NCBI RefSeq assembly: GCF_011762025.1 | Contig: NZ_JAASQR010000003.1 | Coordinates: 558,001 to 622,000 of the forward strand | From: Sphingobium vermicomposti | GTDB lineage: Bacteria > Pseudomonadota > Alphaproteobacteria > Sphingomonadales > Sphingomonadaceae | DNA length: 64,000 nucleotides | Reading direction: 5' to 3' | Shown: piece after piece, positions 18,765 to 29,399 of the stretch | Position numbering within the stretch: the first letter of the stretch is position 1 | Layout of the letters: every line of letters starts with the position of its first letter | Program-made: the position numbers and the translations under genes | The notes under the pieces: generated by a model | Told to the model about the DNA's origin: nothing | The model's database searches: none | What the model saw: the letters and a program-made list of their open reading frames with translations, nothing else

Positions 18765-19955
18765 TTACTTCGAGATCGTACCGACAACCCCTGCGCCGAC
18801 GGTCCGGCCGCCTTCGCGGATGGCGAAGCGCAGACCCGAGTCCATCGCGATCGGGGCGATGAGCTTGATGTTCAGCTTAACATTGTCGCCGGGCATGACC
18901 ATCTCGGTGCCCTCAGGCAGAACGACTTCGCCGGTGACGTCCGTGGTGCGGAAGTAGAATTGCGGACGATAGTTGGCGAAGAACGGCGTGTGACGGCCAC
19001 CCTCTTCCTTCGACAGCACATAGACTTCGGCGTCGAACTCGGTGTGCGGCGTAACCGAACCGGGCTTAGCCAGAACCTGGCCACGCTCAACGTCTTCACG
19101 GCCAACGCCACGAACCAGCGCACCGATGTTGTCGCCTGCACGACCTTCGTCGAGCAGCTTGCGGAACATTTCCACGCCCGTGACGGTGGTCTTGCGGGTG
19201 TCCTTGATGCCGACGATTTCGACTTCTTCGCCGACCTTGACGATGCCGGTTTCGACGCGACCGGTCACAACCGTACCACGACCCGAGATCGAGAACACGT
19301 CTTCGATCGGCATCAGGAAGGGCTTATCGATCGGACGCTCGGGTTGCGGAATGAAGCTGTCGACAGCAGCCATCAGCTTCAGAACGGCTTCACGACCGAT
19401 TTCGTCGTTCGAGCCGTCCAGGGCCTTCACAGCCGAACCCGGGATGACGGGGATGTTGTCGCCGTCAAAATCGTAGGACGACAGCAGTTCGCGGATTTCC
19501 AGCTCGACCAGTTCGAGGATTTCTGGATCGTCGACCAGATCGACCTTGTTCATGAACACGACGAGCTGGGGAACGCCGACCTGCTTGGCGAGCAGGATGT
19601 GCTCACGGGTCTGCGGCATCGGGCCGTCGGTGGCGGACACGACCAGGATCGCGCCGTCCATCTGGGCGGCACCGGTGATCATGTTCTTAACATAGTCGGC
19701 GTGACCTGGGCAGTCGACGTGCGCGTAGTGGCGTGCTTCGGTTTCATATTCGACGTGGGCGGTCGAAATGGTGATGCCGCGCTCGCGCTCTTCGGGAGCC
19801 TTGTCGATGTTGGCATAATCAACGAAGGTTGCGCCGCCGGTTTCGGCGAGAACCTTGGTGATCGCTGCGGTCAGCGAGGTCTTGCCATGGTCGACGTGAC
19901 CGATGGTGCCGATGTTGCAGTGCGGCTTATTCCGCTCAAACTTAGCCTTAGCCAT
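18765..19955 (-). CDS. tuf: Elongation factor Tu
   Basis: A 396-residue GTPase that delivers aminoacyl-tRNA to the ribosome. The G1 motif GHVDHGKTS is at about residues 19-27, [12 protein letters not shown] carries the switch II region, and NKVD sits near residue 136. Domains II and III follow with RGITI and R-T-V-G-A-G-V-V. Full length. It is the last gene of the str operon and is followed by a strong hairpin. Confidence 0.98.
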   Translation of the reverse strand: MAKAKFERNKPHCNIGTIGHVDHGKTSLTAAITKVLAETGGATFVDYANIDKAPEERERGITISTAHVEYETEARHYAHVDCPGHADYVKNMITGAAQMDGAILVVSATDGPMPQTREHILLAKQVGVPQLVVFMNKVDLVDDPEILELVELEIRELLSSYDFDGDNIPVIPGSAVKALDGSNDEIGREAVLKLMAAVDSFIPQPERPIDKPFLMPIEDVFSISGRGTVVTGRVETGIVKVGEEVEIVGIKDTRKTTVTGVEMFRKLLDEGRAGDNIGALVRGVGREDVERGQVLAKPGSVTPHTEFDAEVYVLSKEEGGRHTPFFANYRPQFYFRTTDVTGEVVLPEGTEMVMPGDNVKLNIKLIAPIAMDSGLRFAIREGGRTVGAGVVGTISK

Positions 19956-20091
19956 TTTATCCTACCTTCTAATCAAAATCAGCTTGGGTCTGACCGCTCG
20001 GCCGCGCCGCGCGAAGGCGCGTCCATAGCAGCAAATTCACAATATGCCAGCCCAAACCGAGCCGCTCTCACGGCCCGGCCTGGGAAAATCA

Positions 20092-22185
20092 TCAGGCCAT
20101 CTTCGCCTTGACTTCGTCCGCCACATTCTGCGGCACTTCGTCATAGTGGGAGAAGATCATCGAGTAGTTCGCACGGCCCTGAGTGAAGGACCGCAGCGAG
20201 TTCACATAGCCGAACATGTTGGCCAGCGGGACCATCGCTTCGACCACCTGCGCGTTGCCGCGCGTATCGGTGCCCTGGATCTGGCCGCGGCGACTGTTCA
20301 TGTCGCCGATGACGTCGCCCAGATATTCCTCCGGGGTAACGACTTCTACCTTCATGACCGGCTCGAGCAGCTTGATGCCTGCCTTTTGGGCAGCTTCACG
20401 CATCGCGGCGCGACCCGTGATTTCAAAGGCCAGAGCCGACGAGTCGACATCGTGATACGCGCCGTCATACAGCAGGATCTCGAAGTCGATGATCGGGAAG
20501 CCGATGAGCGAACCGGTCGCAGCCGTTTCGCGCATGCCCTTTTCAATCGCGGGGATATATTCCTTGGGAATATTACCGCCCTTGATCTCGTCCTTGAAGA
20601 CGAAGCCCGATCCGCGCTCGCCGGGCGTGATCTTCACCTTGATACGGCCGAACTGGCCGGTGCCGCCCGACTGCTTCTTATGCGTGTAGTCGACGTCCAC
20701 AGGCTTGGCGAGATACTCGCGGTAAGCAACCTGCGGCGCACCCACATTCGCCTCGACCTTGAACTCACGCTTCATGCGGTCAACCAGGATTTCGAGGTGA
20801 AGTTCACCCATGCCCTTGATGATGGTCTGACCCGATTCGTGATCGGTCGAAACACGGAAGGACGGGTCCTCGGCGGCTAGGCGGTTGAGGGCAACGCCCA
20901 TCTTTTCTTGGTCGGCCTTGGTCTTGGGCTCGACCGACAGTTCGATGACGGGCTCAGGGAATTCCATCCGCTCCAGAATGATCGGCTGGCGCTCGGCGCA
21001 CAGCGTATCGCCGGTGGTGGTTTCCTTCATGCCGGCCAGTGCGACGATGTCGCCCGCATAAGCGGCATCGATATCCTCACGCGAGTTGGCGTGCATGAGG
21101 AGCATACGGCCGATCTTTTCCTTCTTGTCCTTGACCGAGTTCAGATAGGTGCCCTTGGTCAGGGTGCCCGAATAGACGCGCAGGAAGGTCAGCGACCCAA
21201 CGAACGGATCGTTCATGATCTTGAACGCCAGGCCAGAGAAAGGCGCGTCGTCCGCGGTCGCGCGGCTGTCGGGCTGCTCGTTGTCGGGGTTGATGCCCTG
21301 AACGTCTTCAATGTCGAGCGGCGAAGGCAGATAGTCGACGACGGCGTCGAGCAGCGGCTGCACGCCCTTGTTCTTGAACGCCGAACCGCACAGCACGGGC
21401 ACGAATGCCTGGCCCAGCGTGCCCTTGCGGATCAGCTTCTTGAGCGTGGCGACGTCGGGCAAATTGCCTTCGAGATAAGCTTCCATCGCTTCGTCGTCCT
21501 GTTCGACGGCGAGCTCGATCAGCTTTTCGCGATATTCGGCGGCCTTGTCGGCCATGTCGGCGGGAATTTCTTCATAGGTGAACTCAGCGCCGAGATTTTC
21601 ATCCTTCCAGATGATGGCGCGGTTCTCGACCAGGTCGACCAGGCCCTTGAAATCCGATTCCGCACCGATGGGGAGATACAGGACGGCAGGGGTAGCACCC
21701 AGACGGTCGATGATCGTCTGCACGCAATAATAGAAATTGGCACCGGTGCGATCGAGCTTGTTGATGAAGCACATCCGCGGAACCTTGTACTTGTCCGCCT
21801 GGCGCCACACGGTTTCCGACTGCGGCTCGACGCCCGCAACACCGTCGAACGCGGCAACCGCGCCGTCCAGCACGCGCAGCGAACGTTCGACTTCGATGGT
21901 GAAGTCGACGTGGCCGGGGGTGTCGATGATGTTCAGGCGATGCTCGGGACCCTTGCCCTCTTCAGCCTTCCAAACGCAGGTCGTCGCAGCCGACGTGATG
22001 GTGATGCCACGCTCCTGCTCCTGCTCCATCCAGTCCATGGTGGCGGCGCCGTCATGAACTTCGCCGATCTTGTAGGACTTGCCGGTGTAGTAAAGGATAC
22101 GCTCGGTCGTCGTGGTCTTGCCGGCGTCGATATGCGCCATGATACCGAAATTGCGATAGCGTTCGAGCGGATGGCTGCGGGCCAT
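20092..22185 (-). CDS. fusA: Elongation factor G
   Basis: A 697-residue GTPase catalysing ribosomal translocation. G motifs: AHIDAGKTT near residue 17, DTPGHVDF, and NKLDR. The G' insert and domains II-V are complete, including [13 protein letters not shown] at the start. The C-terminus ends with [11 protein letters not shown]. The position between rpsG and tuf is standard. Confidence 0.98.
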   Translation of the reverse strand: MARSHPLERYRNFGIMAHIDAGKTTTTERILYYTGKSYKIGEVHDGAATMDWMEQEQERGITITSAATTCVWKAEEGKGPEHRLNIIDTPGHVDFTIEVERSLRVLDGAVAAFDGVAGVEPQSETVWRQADKYKVPRMCFINKLDRTGANFYYCVQTIIDRLGATPAVLYLPIGAESDFKGLVDLVENRAIIWKDENLGAEFTYEEIPADMADKAAEYREKLIELAVEQDDEAMEAYLEGNLPDVATLKKLIRKGTLGQAFVPVLCGSAFKNKGVQPLLDAVVDYLPSPLDIEDVQGINPDNEQPDSRATADDAPFSGLAFKIMNDPFVGSLTFLRVYSGTLTKGTYLNSVKDKKEKIGRMLLMHANSREDIDAAYAGDIVALAGMKETTTGDTLCAERQPIILERMEFPEPVIELSVEPKTKADQEKMGVALNRLAAEDPSFRVSTDHESGQTIIKGMGELHLEILVDRMKREFKVEANVGAPQVAYREYLAKPVDVDYTHKKQSGGTGQFGRIKVKITPGERGSGFVFKDEIKGGNIPKEYIPAIEKGMRETAATGSLIGFPIIDFEILLYDGAYHDVDSSALAFEITGRAAMREAAQKAGIKLLEPVMKVEVVTPEEYLGDVIGDMNSRRGQIQGTDTRGNAQVVEAMVPLANMFGYVNSLRSFTQGRANYSMIFSHYDEVPQNVADEVKAKMA

Positions 22186-22251
22186 GATGCTTCTCCGTTG
22201 CCGGTGCGCCGGCGGTGAGTGAATGAGTCTTGCGGCTGGCCCCTAAACCAA

Positions 22252-22285
22252 TCCGTTCGCCATGGGTAGCCCCACGGCGAACGGA
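22252..22285 (-). other. Hairpin between rpsG and fusA
   Basis: TCCGTTCGCC and GGCGAACGGA form a perfect 10-base stem around 14 bases, in the 154-base gap between rpsG and fusA. There is no T-run after it on the minus strand (it is followed by TTGGTTTAGG). It may be an mRNA processing or regulatory element of the str operon. Confidence 0.5.
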
Positions 22286-22339
22286 CCGATCTTCGAAACC
22301 TGGAAATGACAGAGCGGGCACATCAGCGCCCGCTCCCCT

Positions 22340-22810
22340 TTACCAGCGGTAGTGCGAGAAGGCGCGGTTCGCTTCCGCCATGCGGTGCGTGTCTTCGCGC
22401 TTCTTGACCGCGTTACCACGGTTGTTGGCAGCATCCAGCAGTTCACCAGACAGGCGCGCGGCCATGGTGGTTTCGCTGCGGTTGCGCGATGCGGTGATCA
22501 GCCAGCGGATGGCCAGTGCCTGGGCACGCTCAGGGCGTACTTCGACGGGGACCTGGTAGGTCGCACCGCCGACGCGGCGGCTGCGAACTTCGATGCCGGG
22601 CTTCACATTGTTCAGTGCGTCATGGAACATGCCGATCGGGTCCTTCTTGGACTTCGTCTCGACAGTGTCGAGAGCGCCGTACACGATGGACTCGGCGACG
22701 GCCTTCTTACCGTCCTGCATGATGCTGTTCATGAACTTCGACAGCACGATATCACCGAATTTGGGATCGGGCAGGATAACGCGCTTTTCTGGGCGACGAC
22801 GACGTGACAT
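22340..22810 (-). CDS. rpsG: 30S ribosomal protein S7 (uS7)
   Basis: A 156-residue protein, the usual length, starting [20 protein letters not shown]. It has the signature [22 protein letters not shown] and the [14 protein letters not shown] segment. S7 nucleates assembly of the 30S head. In E. coli it also represses the str operon. It follows rpsL by 13 bases. Confidence 0.97.
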   Translation of the reverse strand: MSRRRRPEKRVILPDPKFGDIVLSKFMNSIMQDGKKAVAESIVYGALDTVETKSKKDPIGMFHDALNNVKPGIEVRSRRVGGATYQVPVEVRPERAQALAIRWLITASRNRSETTMAARLSGELLDAANNRGNAVKKREDTHRMAEANRAFSHYRW

Positions 22811-22823
22811 ATTCTAGTCTCCC

Positions 22824-23195
22824 TTACTTCGGACGCTTCGCGCCGTACTTCGAACGGCTCTGCTTACGGTCCTTGACGCCCTGGGTATCCAGAACGCCGC
22901 GCAGCACATGGTAACGCACACCGGGAAGATCGCGTACGCGACCACCGCGGATCAGCACAACGCTGTGCTCCTGAAGGTTGTGGCCTTCACCCGGAATATA
23001 GGTGATGACTTCGCGCTGGTTGACCAGGCGCACCTTCGCGACCTTACGGAGAGCCGAGTTCGGCTTTTTCGGGGTCGTCGTGTAAACACGGGTGCAAACG
23101 CCGCGCTTTTGCGGGTTCGCGTCCATTGCAGGGACCTTCGACTTGGTCTTCTGCAGCTCGCGGCCCTTGCGGACCAGCTGGTTGATCGTTGGCAT
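22824..23195 (-). CDS. rpsL: 30S ribosomal protein S12 (uS12), Arg at position 88
   Basis: A 123-residue protein that aligns without gaps to E. coli S12 over the decoding region. [12 protein letters not shown] carries Lys43. The second critical loop reads G-G-R-V-R-D-L-P-G, so position 88, Lys in E. coli (RVKDLPG), is Arg here (codon CGC). Lys88Arg is a known streptomycin-resistance change in S12 of other bacteria. It is first gene of the str operon. The ATG at 23195 is preferred to an in-frame start four codons upstream. Confidence 0.97.
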   Translation of the reverse strand: MPTINQLVRKGRELQKTKSKVPAMDANPQKRGVCTRVYTTTPKKPNSALRKVAKVRLVNQREVITYIPGEGHNLQEHSVVLIRGGRVRDLPGVRYHVLRGVLDTQGVKDRKQSRSKYGAKRPK

Positions 23196-23518
23196 GAAGC
23201 CCTTCACCTTTTTCAGTTACTTTATCGCCTGCATTCCCGCTTTCCCTGCCACCGGAGGGCGTAGCCCCCAAACGGCAAAAGCCCCGGGCGAGCAAAAAGC
23301 CCCCTGGAGCCGCAAGAGCAGTCGACAATGTTCAGCTCTGTATTCACCCCGCATGACGTCGACTGGGAAAGACGAATCTTTGCAACCGCAGGCCGCCGGG
23401 CAGGCGCGCCTATAGCCGGGACATCAGCCATGGTCAAGAATGAGCACCAGGATGATCGGAGGGGGAGGCAAAGGGTAAATTAGGGGATTGATAAGATGTC
23501 ATAAAGTAACTGGTTGGC
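23196..23518. promoter_or_regulatory. Divergent intergenic region upstream of rpsL
   Basis: A 323-base gap between rpsL (minus) and the GGDEF-EAL gene (plus) that must hold the str-operon promoter. I see no gene in it. Two GTCGAC sites flank 23322-23363. I could not identify a convincing -35/-10 pair by eye on either strand. Confidence 0.4.
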
Positions 23519-25843
23519 TTGGCGTTCACCATTGAGCGCTGGCTGGGAACGGACGTGACGCAAATTTCCCGCCTTACGGGCGAATTTATCAGCGCAGAAC
23601 GGGAGAGCGCCTTTCAGGAAGAGCGCCTGCCCGAATCGCGGCGTCACGCGCGGATGCTGTTTCTGTTTTCAGCGCTGATGAACACGCTGTTCCTGCTGAG
23701 CGATTGGCGTTTTGCCGGAACGCCTCATTTCTGGGTCGCCGTGCCAGCCCGGACCGTCATCATCCTGGCCTCGATCGCATGCCTCATGCTCAGCCGGAAG
23801 ATGACGAATTTCAGAGCGGTCGAACGCTATTGTTTCTGCTGGCAGATGGTGATCGCCGTCGGCGTCGCGTTTCTCGTCACGTCCCGCACTGACCTTGCCT
23901 TGTTCGTTCTGGCCATGCTGCCCATGGTTTTCTATCTGGTCGTTCCCACCAGCTTCAGGGGGAATTTCGGCGGCGGGCTGGGTTGCGGCATCGCCCTTCT
24001 GATCGGTTATCTCAGCCCCGCCCCGCTGTCGCCGACCGCGCCGGGCCTGATCATCGGGGTGCTCACGCTTCATAGCGCCATGTGGATCGCGATCTCGCGC
24101 ACCAATCGGCTTCAGCGTCAGGAATGGACCGCCGGCCGGATCGCCAACTCGGCCCAGGCAGCTCTCGCCGCCAACGGCGAAACGCTTGAACGCATGTTCA
24201 TGAGCGTGCCGATTCCCTTGCTGGTGACCCGGGGCGGGACGGTCATTCGTTTCAACGACGCGGCCGCCGCCATGTTCGGCACGGGCAGCGATATTTCCGA
24301 CGTGCATGTGCTGAATGAAAAGTCGGCCATGCTGACGACGTTGCGCGACTATATCGTCGCCGGTGAAGATGTGGACAATCATGAATGCCGCATCTTCAGC
24401 AGGGGGTCGGTTGCACATGATGTCCTGCTTGCGTCCCGTCCGATCGTGATCGGCGGGGAAGATTGCATCCTTTCCAGCATCGTCGACATTTCGCATCGCA
24501 AGGAGGCGGAACGCCATCTGGCCCACCTCGCCATGACGGATGCGTTGACCGGCCTTGCCAACCGGTCGCACTTCATGGCCAAGCTGGCCCAGGTCGCAGG
24601 CTCCATGACCCGTGGCCGGAGCAAGGCGGCAGTGGTGCTGATCGACCTGGACGAGTTCAAGCGGATCAACGACAGCGCCGGGCATGACGCGGGCGACGCC
24701 GTGCTGCGCGCCGTCGCCCAACGGCTGCAACAGGCGGTTCGCCCGGGGGATCTGGTGGGGCGCATGGGCGGAGACGAATTTGCCGTGCTGCTGACCCGGC
24801 TGGACTCTGCCGCCGACCTCCTCACTATATTGGACCGGATGACGGCTTCGCTGCATCAGCCATTGACGCATGGAGCGCGCGACCTGGACTGCCGCGTCAG
24901 CATGGGCGCGGCTCTGTTCCGTGATCATGCCGACAACATATCCGACCTGATGAAGCACGCCGACATCGCGCTTTATGAAGCGAAGAATGCGGGGCGTGGC
25001 CGCGCCTGCCTGTTCGAGCCAAGGTTGCTGGAAAGATGGCAACGGGAAGCCCGCATGCTGGAATGCGCGCGCGACGCGATGGCCCACGCCCCGCCCCAGC
25101 CCTGGTATCAGCCCAAAGTGGATCTGACGACCGGGCGCATCATGGGTTTCGAAGCACTGCTACGCTGTGTTCGCGCCGACGGATCGATCATCATGCCGGG
25201 CGATATCGCCGCCGCGTTCGAACATTGGGAACTCGGTCGCATCATTACCGAACGCATGATTTCGCAGGTTCTTCGCGATTGCCGCCGATGGCAGGACGAG
25301 GGCATCGATTTTGGCCATGTCGCAATCAATGTTCCCGGCGTGGAACTGCACGACAGCAGCTTCCCCGATCGCCTGCTGGAACAGGTCCGGGCCGCTGGCG
25401 TACCAACCGGGCGGATCGAGCTGGAGGTGACGGAATCGGTCTTTCTGGGCCGCAACGCAGAAGTGGTGGAGCGCAGCCTGCACCGGCTGAGCCAGGAGGG
25501 AATATCAATCGCGCTTGACGATTTCGGCACCGGCTTCGCATCGCTCTCGCATCTCAAACAGTTTCCGATCGACGTGATCAAGATCGACCAGCGCTTTGTC
25601 CGCGACCTGGAAACCGATCCCGACGACGCGGCGATCGTGCGAACCGTGCTCAACCTTGCCTACAGCCTTGGCATCCATACGGTGGCTGAGGGGATCGAGA
25701 ATGAGCATCAGTTCGACTATTTGCGCGCTGGCGGATGCCATTATGGGCAGGGCTTCCATTTCGGGGCGGCGGTGCCTGCGGCAACGATCCCGGCGCTGCT
25801 TAACGGCGGCGGCAGCGAATCGGCTACCGGGCAAATTGCCTGA
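23519..25843 (+). CDS. Membrane-anchored GGDEF-EAL cyclic-di-GMP protein
   Basis: A 774-residue protein. Residues about 45-200 form several membrane helices. A PAS-like domain follows at about 220-330. The diguanylate cyclase domain has an intact GGDEF at 417-421 and an inhibitory I-site RPGD at 408-411. The phosphodiesterase domain begins with EAL at 545-547 and retains D-D-F-G-T-G and the late A-E-G-I-E-N motif. It could therefore make or break c-di-GMP. TTG at 23519 is used because a stop lies just upstream; GTG at 23555 has a better ribosome site. Confidence 0.9.
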   Translation: MAFTIERWLGTDVTQISRLTGEFISAERESAFQEERLPESRRHARMLFLFSALMNTLFLLSDWRFAGTPHFWVAVPARTVIILASIACLMLSRKMTNFRAVERYCFCWQMVIAVGVAFLVTSRTDLALFVLAMLPMVFYLVVPTSFRGNFGGGLGCGIALLIGYLSPAPLSPTAPGLIIGVLTLHSAMWIAISRTNRLQRQEWTAGRIANSAQAALAANGETLERMFMSVPIPLLVTRGGTVIRFNDAAAAMFGTGSDISDVHVLNEKSAMLTTLRDYIVAGEDVDNHECRIFSRGSVAHDVLLASRPIVIGGEDCILSSIVDISHRKEAERHLAHLAMTDALTGLANRSHFMAKLAQVAGSMTRGRSKAAVVLIDLDEFKRINDSAGHDAGDAVLRAVAQRLQQAVRPGDLVGRMGGDEFAVLLTRLDSAADLLTILDRMTASLHQPLTHGARDLDCRVSMGAALFRDHADNISDLMKHADIALYEAKNAGRGRACLFEPRLLERWQREARMLECARDAMAHAPPQPWYQPKVDLTTGRIMGFEALLRCVRADGSIIMPGDIAAAFEHWELGRIITERMISQVLRDCRRWQDEGIDFGHVAINVPGVELHDSSFPDRLLEQVRAAGVPTGRIELEVTESVFLGRNAEVVERSLHRLSQEGISIALDDFGTGFASLSHLKQFPIDVIKIDQRFVRDLETDPDDAAIVRTVLNLAYSLGIHTVAEGIENEHQFDYLRAGGCHYGQGFHFGAAVPAATIPALLNGGGSESATGQIA

Positions 25844-25984
25844 TTTTTGTTGGAACGAAATGACAGTGGGAACGTTTCAGCCTGCTTGAAGTTCGCTTCG
25901 TCACGACTCCCCCTGCCCGGATTCGCGCCCTCCCCCGTCTTTTGTTAACGGCCCCCGGTCTTTGAAATACAAGCGGGGTCGCAA

Positions 25985-27166
25985 TTGTCGCATCAGTTTA
26001 AAAGGAGGGCAGCCGCCCTTCGGGCCTGGATTATCGCCCGGTGCCCGGAGCGGGAGATTGCGCTGCTTTCCGCCGGGCAATTGAGGTCGATCAGACTTTC
26101 CACACGCCTGCAACTAACCACCGCCGCGATGCTGGCGGGACTGGCGATCACCTGGATGGCAGTCACCTTATCGATAATCACGGGCGGGACGGACCTCGCG
26201 CGCGAACGCGCAATGCTGGACGCAAAGGAACAGGCGGTCGCGGGCGCGGCGGGCAAGGTCGACCGCTATCGCCAGTCCATGGATCAGCTTGCGCGCGACC
26301 TGCGGCAGCGGCAGGATTTTATCGACGATCTGTACCGGGCGCATTTCGGCGAAGAGGCTGCGCAGCCAAGCGACGGCCTGGCAAGCAAACCCGGTGCCAA
26401 GAAGCAAGCCAACCCCACCGAACTGAGCGCAGTTGGCTCACCGGAAGCAGCCGCCCTGCTGAAGATCGATGCGCGCCAGCGGCGTTTCGCGGTGCAACTG
26501 ACCCAGGCCGTCCGGCAGCGGACGGAAAAGACCGCCGCCGCCATCCGCAGCTACGGCCTCAACCCCAATGCGCTGGCACGAACCGCTGCACGCGCGCAGG
26601 GCGGCCCCTTCGTGCCCTGGCGCGGTCAGGGCGACGCGCTGCCTGGCGAATTTGAAAAGCTGGCGAGCGCCCTGTCACGGATGGAGTTTCTGGAAAGCAG
26701 CCTGATGTTCATCCCGTCGGGGCGACCGACCACGGCACCGATGCAATCCAGTTCCTATGGCTATCGCCGCGACCCGTTCAACGGCAAGGCGGCCTTTCAT
26801 GCGGGTATCGATTTCCCCGGCCGCCACGGCCAGCCGATCCTTGCCGCCGCAGCAGGCAAGGTCAGCTTTGCCGGGCAGCGCAGCGGTTACGGCAATGTGG
26901 TGGAAATTGAGCATGGCAACGGCCTGACCACGCGCTACGCTCATCTTTCCGGCTTTGCCGCACGGGTCGGGCAAAAGGTGCGACCGGGTCAAAAGATCGC
27001 GCTGATGGGATCGACCGGTCGGTCCACCGGCGACCACCTTCATTTTGAGGTGCGGATGAATGGGGAGGCGATCAATCCCCGCCGCTTCCTGGAAGCGCGC
27101 GACGATATGCTGCAGGTGCAGAAGGTCGCCCGCGCGCGCCTCGCCGACATTGCCGAACGCGGCTGA
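25985..27166 (+). CDS. M23-family (LytM-type) peptidoglycan endopeptidase
   Basis: A 393-residue protein: a basic N-terminus, one membrane helix at about 45-68, a coiled-coil-like region, then a C-terminal M23 domain. Zinc ligands are present: His272 and Asp276 in HAGID, and His353 in GDHLHFEVR (with His351). So it should be an active metallo-endopeptidase cutting peptide cross-links, anchored in the inner membrane with a periplasmic domain. The start is TTG at 25985. An AAAGGAGG lies just inside the frame, but no ATG or GTG follows it at a suitable distance, so the N-terminus is uncertain. Confidence 0.88.
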   Translation: MSHQFKRRAAALRAWIIARCPEREIALLSAGQLRSIRLSTRLQLTTAAMLAGLAITWMAVTLSIITGGTDLARERAMLDAKEQAVAGAAGKVDRYRQSMDQLARDLRQRQDFIDDLYRAHFGEEAAQPSDGLASKPGAKKQANPTELSAVGSPEAAALLKIDARQRRFAVQLTQAVRQRTEKTAAAIRSYGLNPNALARTAARAQGGPFVPWRGQGDALPGEFEKLASALSRMEFLESSLMFIPSGRPTTAPMQSSSYGYRRDPFNGKAAFHAGIDFPGRHGQPILAAAAGKVSFAGQRSGYGNVVEIEHGNGLTTRYAHLSGFAARVGQKVRPGQKIALMGSTGRSTGDHLHFEVRMNGEAINPRRFLEARDDMLQVQKVARARLADIAERG

Positions 27167-27175
27167 ACCGACGGG

Positions 27176-28684
27176 TCAGTTCACCGGGGGCCGCCGTCTG
27201 TAGCTGAGCGCCTCGGCGATATGAACCCGCCCCACCTGCTCGGCTCCTGCGAGGTCCGCGATGGTCCGCGCCACCCGCAGCACCCGTGTATAGCCGCGCG
27301 CCGACAGCTTCATCGCAACCGCCGCCTGCGCCAATAGCTCTCGCCCAGCCTGATCGGGTCCGGCGACCTCTTCCAGCCGGTCGCCATCGACTTCGGCATT
27401 GGTTCGAACGGGCGTCCCTTCATAGCGAAGCGTCTGCCTGCCGCGCGCCTGCGCGACGCGTTCTGCCACTTGGGCCGACCCTTCGGCGGGCGGTGGCAGC
27501 ACCAGATCGGCGGCGGTCACCGCTTGCACTTCGACATGCAGGTCGATGCGGTCGAGCAGCGGTCCCGACACCTTCGCCTGATAATCCGCAGCGCAACGCG
27601 GCGCGCGCGAACAGGCAAGCGTCGGATCGCCCAGATGGCCGCAGCGGCACGGGTTCATCGCGGCGATCAACTGCACTCTGGCGGGGAAGGTCACATGCGC
27701 GTTGGCGCGGGCGACCGTCACCTCCCCGGTTTCCAGCGGCTGCCGCAGCGAATCCAGCACGGTGCGCTGAAATTCGGGCAGCTCGTCCAGGAACAGGACG
27801 CCCAGATGCGCCATGCTGACTTCGCCGGGCCGGGCGCGAATGCCGCCGCCGACCAGCGCGGCCATCGACGCACTATGATGCGGGCTGCGGAATGGCCGCG
27901 CGCGGCTGATCCGTCCCCCTTCCAACATGCCCGCCACACTCGCGACCATGGACGTTTCCAGGGCCTCTCCCGGCGTCAGTTCAGGCAAGATGCCGGACAG
28001 ACAACTCGCCATCAGCGACTTTCCAGCGCCGGGCGGTCCCACCATCAACAGGTTATGGCCACCAGCTGCCGCAATCTCCAATGCCCGCTTGGCGCTTTCC
28101 TGCCCCTTCACCTGTTTGAGGTCCGATGTGCGCAGCGGCGGTTCGACCGCTCCGGCCTGGGGCGGGGACAGTGCCGCTGTCCCCTTGAAATGATTGAGCA
28201 GGCTCAAAAGGTCGGGCGCGGCGATCACCTCTATCTGCCCGGCCCATGCCGCTTCGGCCCCTTGCGCGACGGGGCAGACCAGCCCCAATTCCTTCTCGCC
28301 CGCATGCAGCGCGGCGAGAAGGACACCCGGCGTCGGCGCGATACGGCCATCCAGCCCCAGCTCCCCGACCACCACATAGCCAGCCAGCGTTTCCGCATCG
28401 ATCACGCCCATCGCGCCCAGCAGCGCCAAAGCTATGGGCAGGTCGAAATGAGACCCTTCCTTGGGAAGGTCAGCGGGCGACAGGTTGACTGTGATCCGCT
28501 TGGGCGGGAGTGACAGGCCGATCGCCGCGATTGCGTTGCGCACGCGCTCCCGGCTTTCGGCGACGGCCTTGTCAGGCAATCCCACGACGATGAAGTTGGG
28601 CAGGCCCGGAACGAGCTGGCACTGAACCTCCACGCTGCGCGCGTCCAGCCCCAGATAGGCGACCGTCGATACCGTCGAAACCAA
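27176..28684 (-). CDS. comM: YifB/ComM-family Mg-chelatase-like AAA+ ATPase
   Basis: About 502 residues. The order is an N-terminal ChlI-like/Lon-protease-like domain, then Walker A GPPGAGKS (about 216-223), Walker B G-V-L-F-L-D-E-L-P-E-F, then the P-C-R-C-G-H-L-G-D-P segment and C-terminal ChlI domain. ComM is a hexameric helicase promoting branch migration in natural transformation. TTG at 28684 is the likely start: the family begins V-S-T-V-x-T-V-A-Y-L, and GGGGG lies just upstream. E. coli homologue length is nearly identical. It follows rlmE by 40 bases. Confidence 0.93.
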   Translation of the reverse strand: MVSTVSTVAYLGLDARSVEVQCQLVPGLPNFIVVGLPDKAVAESRERVRNAIAAIGLSLPPKRITVNLSPADLPKEGSHFDLPIALALLGAMGVIDAETLAGYVVVGELGLDGRIAPTPGVLLAALHAGEKELGLVCPVAQGAEAAWAGQIEVIAAPDLLSLLNHFKGTAALSPPQAGAVEPPLRTSDLKQVKGQESAKRALEIAAAGGHNLLMVGPPGAGKSLMASCLSGILPELTPGEALETSMVASVAGMLEGGRISRARPFRSPHHSASMAALVGGGIRARPGEVSMAHLGVLFLDELPEFQRTVLDSLRQPLETGEVTVARANAHVTFPARVQLIAAMNPCRCGHLGDPTLACSRAPRCAADYQAKVSGPLLDRIDLHVEVQAVTAADLVLPPPAEGSAQVAERVAQARGRQTLRYEGTPVRTNAEVDGDRLEEVAGPDQAGRELLAQAAVAMKLSARGYTRVLRVARTIADLAGAEQVGRVHIAEALSYRRRPPVN

Positions 28685-28724
28685 ATTGCCCCCAATGTCT
28701 GTAAAGTCGCCGCTGAAAAACGGG

Positions 28725-29399
28725 TCAGTCCTGTTCGTCCTGCCTGCCCTTGAATCCCTGGGCCACGACAAACCATTCTACGCTGCCCTTCCGGCTGGCG
28801 GGGGGCTTTGCATGTTTGATGGTCGTGAAATGTTTTTTCAGCACGCTCAGCAGTTCGGCGTCGGTGCCGCCGGCAAAGACCTTCGCGACGAATGTCCCGC
28901 CCTTGCGCAGATTTTCCACGGCGAACCATGCCGCCGCCTCCACCAGCGCCATCGTGCGCAGATGGTCCGTCTGTGGATGGCCGACCGTGTTCGCCGCCAT
29001 GTCGGAAATCACAAGGTCAGGTGCTTCGCCCAAAGTCTCGGCCAGCAGCGCGGGAGCCTTGTCATCCATGAAGTCCATCTGGAACAGGGTGACATCTGGG
29101 ATCGGGTCGGTCGGCAGCAGGTCGATGCCGACCACCTTCGCCTTGGGCGCCAATTTCTTCACCACCTGCGCCCAGCCGCCCGGCGCAACGCCCAGGTCCA
29201 CGACCGCGCGCGATCCCTTCACGAAATGGAACTTCTCATCCAGCTCGATCAGCTTGAAGGCAGCCCGGCTGCGCCACCCTTCCGCTTTCGCCCGGCGGAC
29301 ATAGGGATCGTTCAATTGCCGTTCCAGCCAGCGCGTCGATTGGGCGGTGCGCCCCTTCGCCGTCTTGACCCGGACCTTGCCTGCGCCAGCGCCCCTCAC
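28725..29399 (-). CDS. rlmE: 23S rRNA 2'-O-ribose U2552 methyltransferase RlmE (FtsJ/RrmJ)
   Basis: A 224-residue SAM-dependent methyltransferase. The SAM-binding motif is V-V-D-L-G-V-A-P-G-G-W. The catalytic K-D-K-E set is complete: Lys49, Asp133, Lys173, Glu208. GTG at 29399 is chosen as start. It overlaps the stop of the Ppx/GppA gene (ATGTGA) and has GGAG seven bases upstream. It methylates the A-loop of 23S rRNA late in 50S maturation. Confidence 0.94.
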   Translation of the reverse strand: MRGAGAGKVRVKTAKGRTAQSTRWLERQLNDPYVRRAKAEGWRSRAAFKLIELDEKFHFVKGSRAVVDLGVAPGGWAQVVKKLAPKAKVVGIDLLPTDPIPDVTLFQMDFMDDKAPALLAETLGEAPDLVISDMAANTVGHPQTDHLRTMALVEAAAWFAVENLRKGGTFVAKVFAGGTDAELLSVLKKHFTTIKHAKPPASRKGSVEWFVVAQGFKGRQDEQD

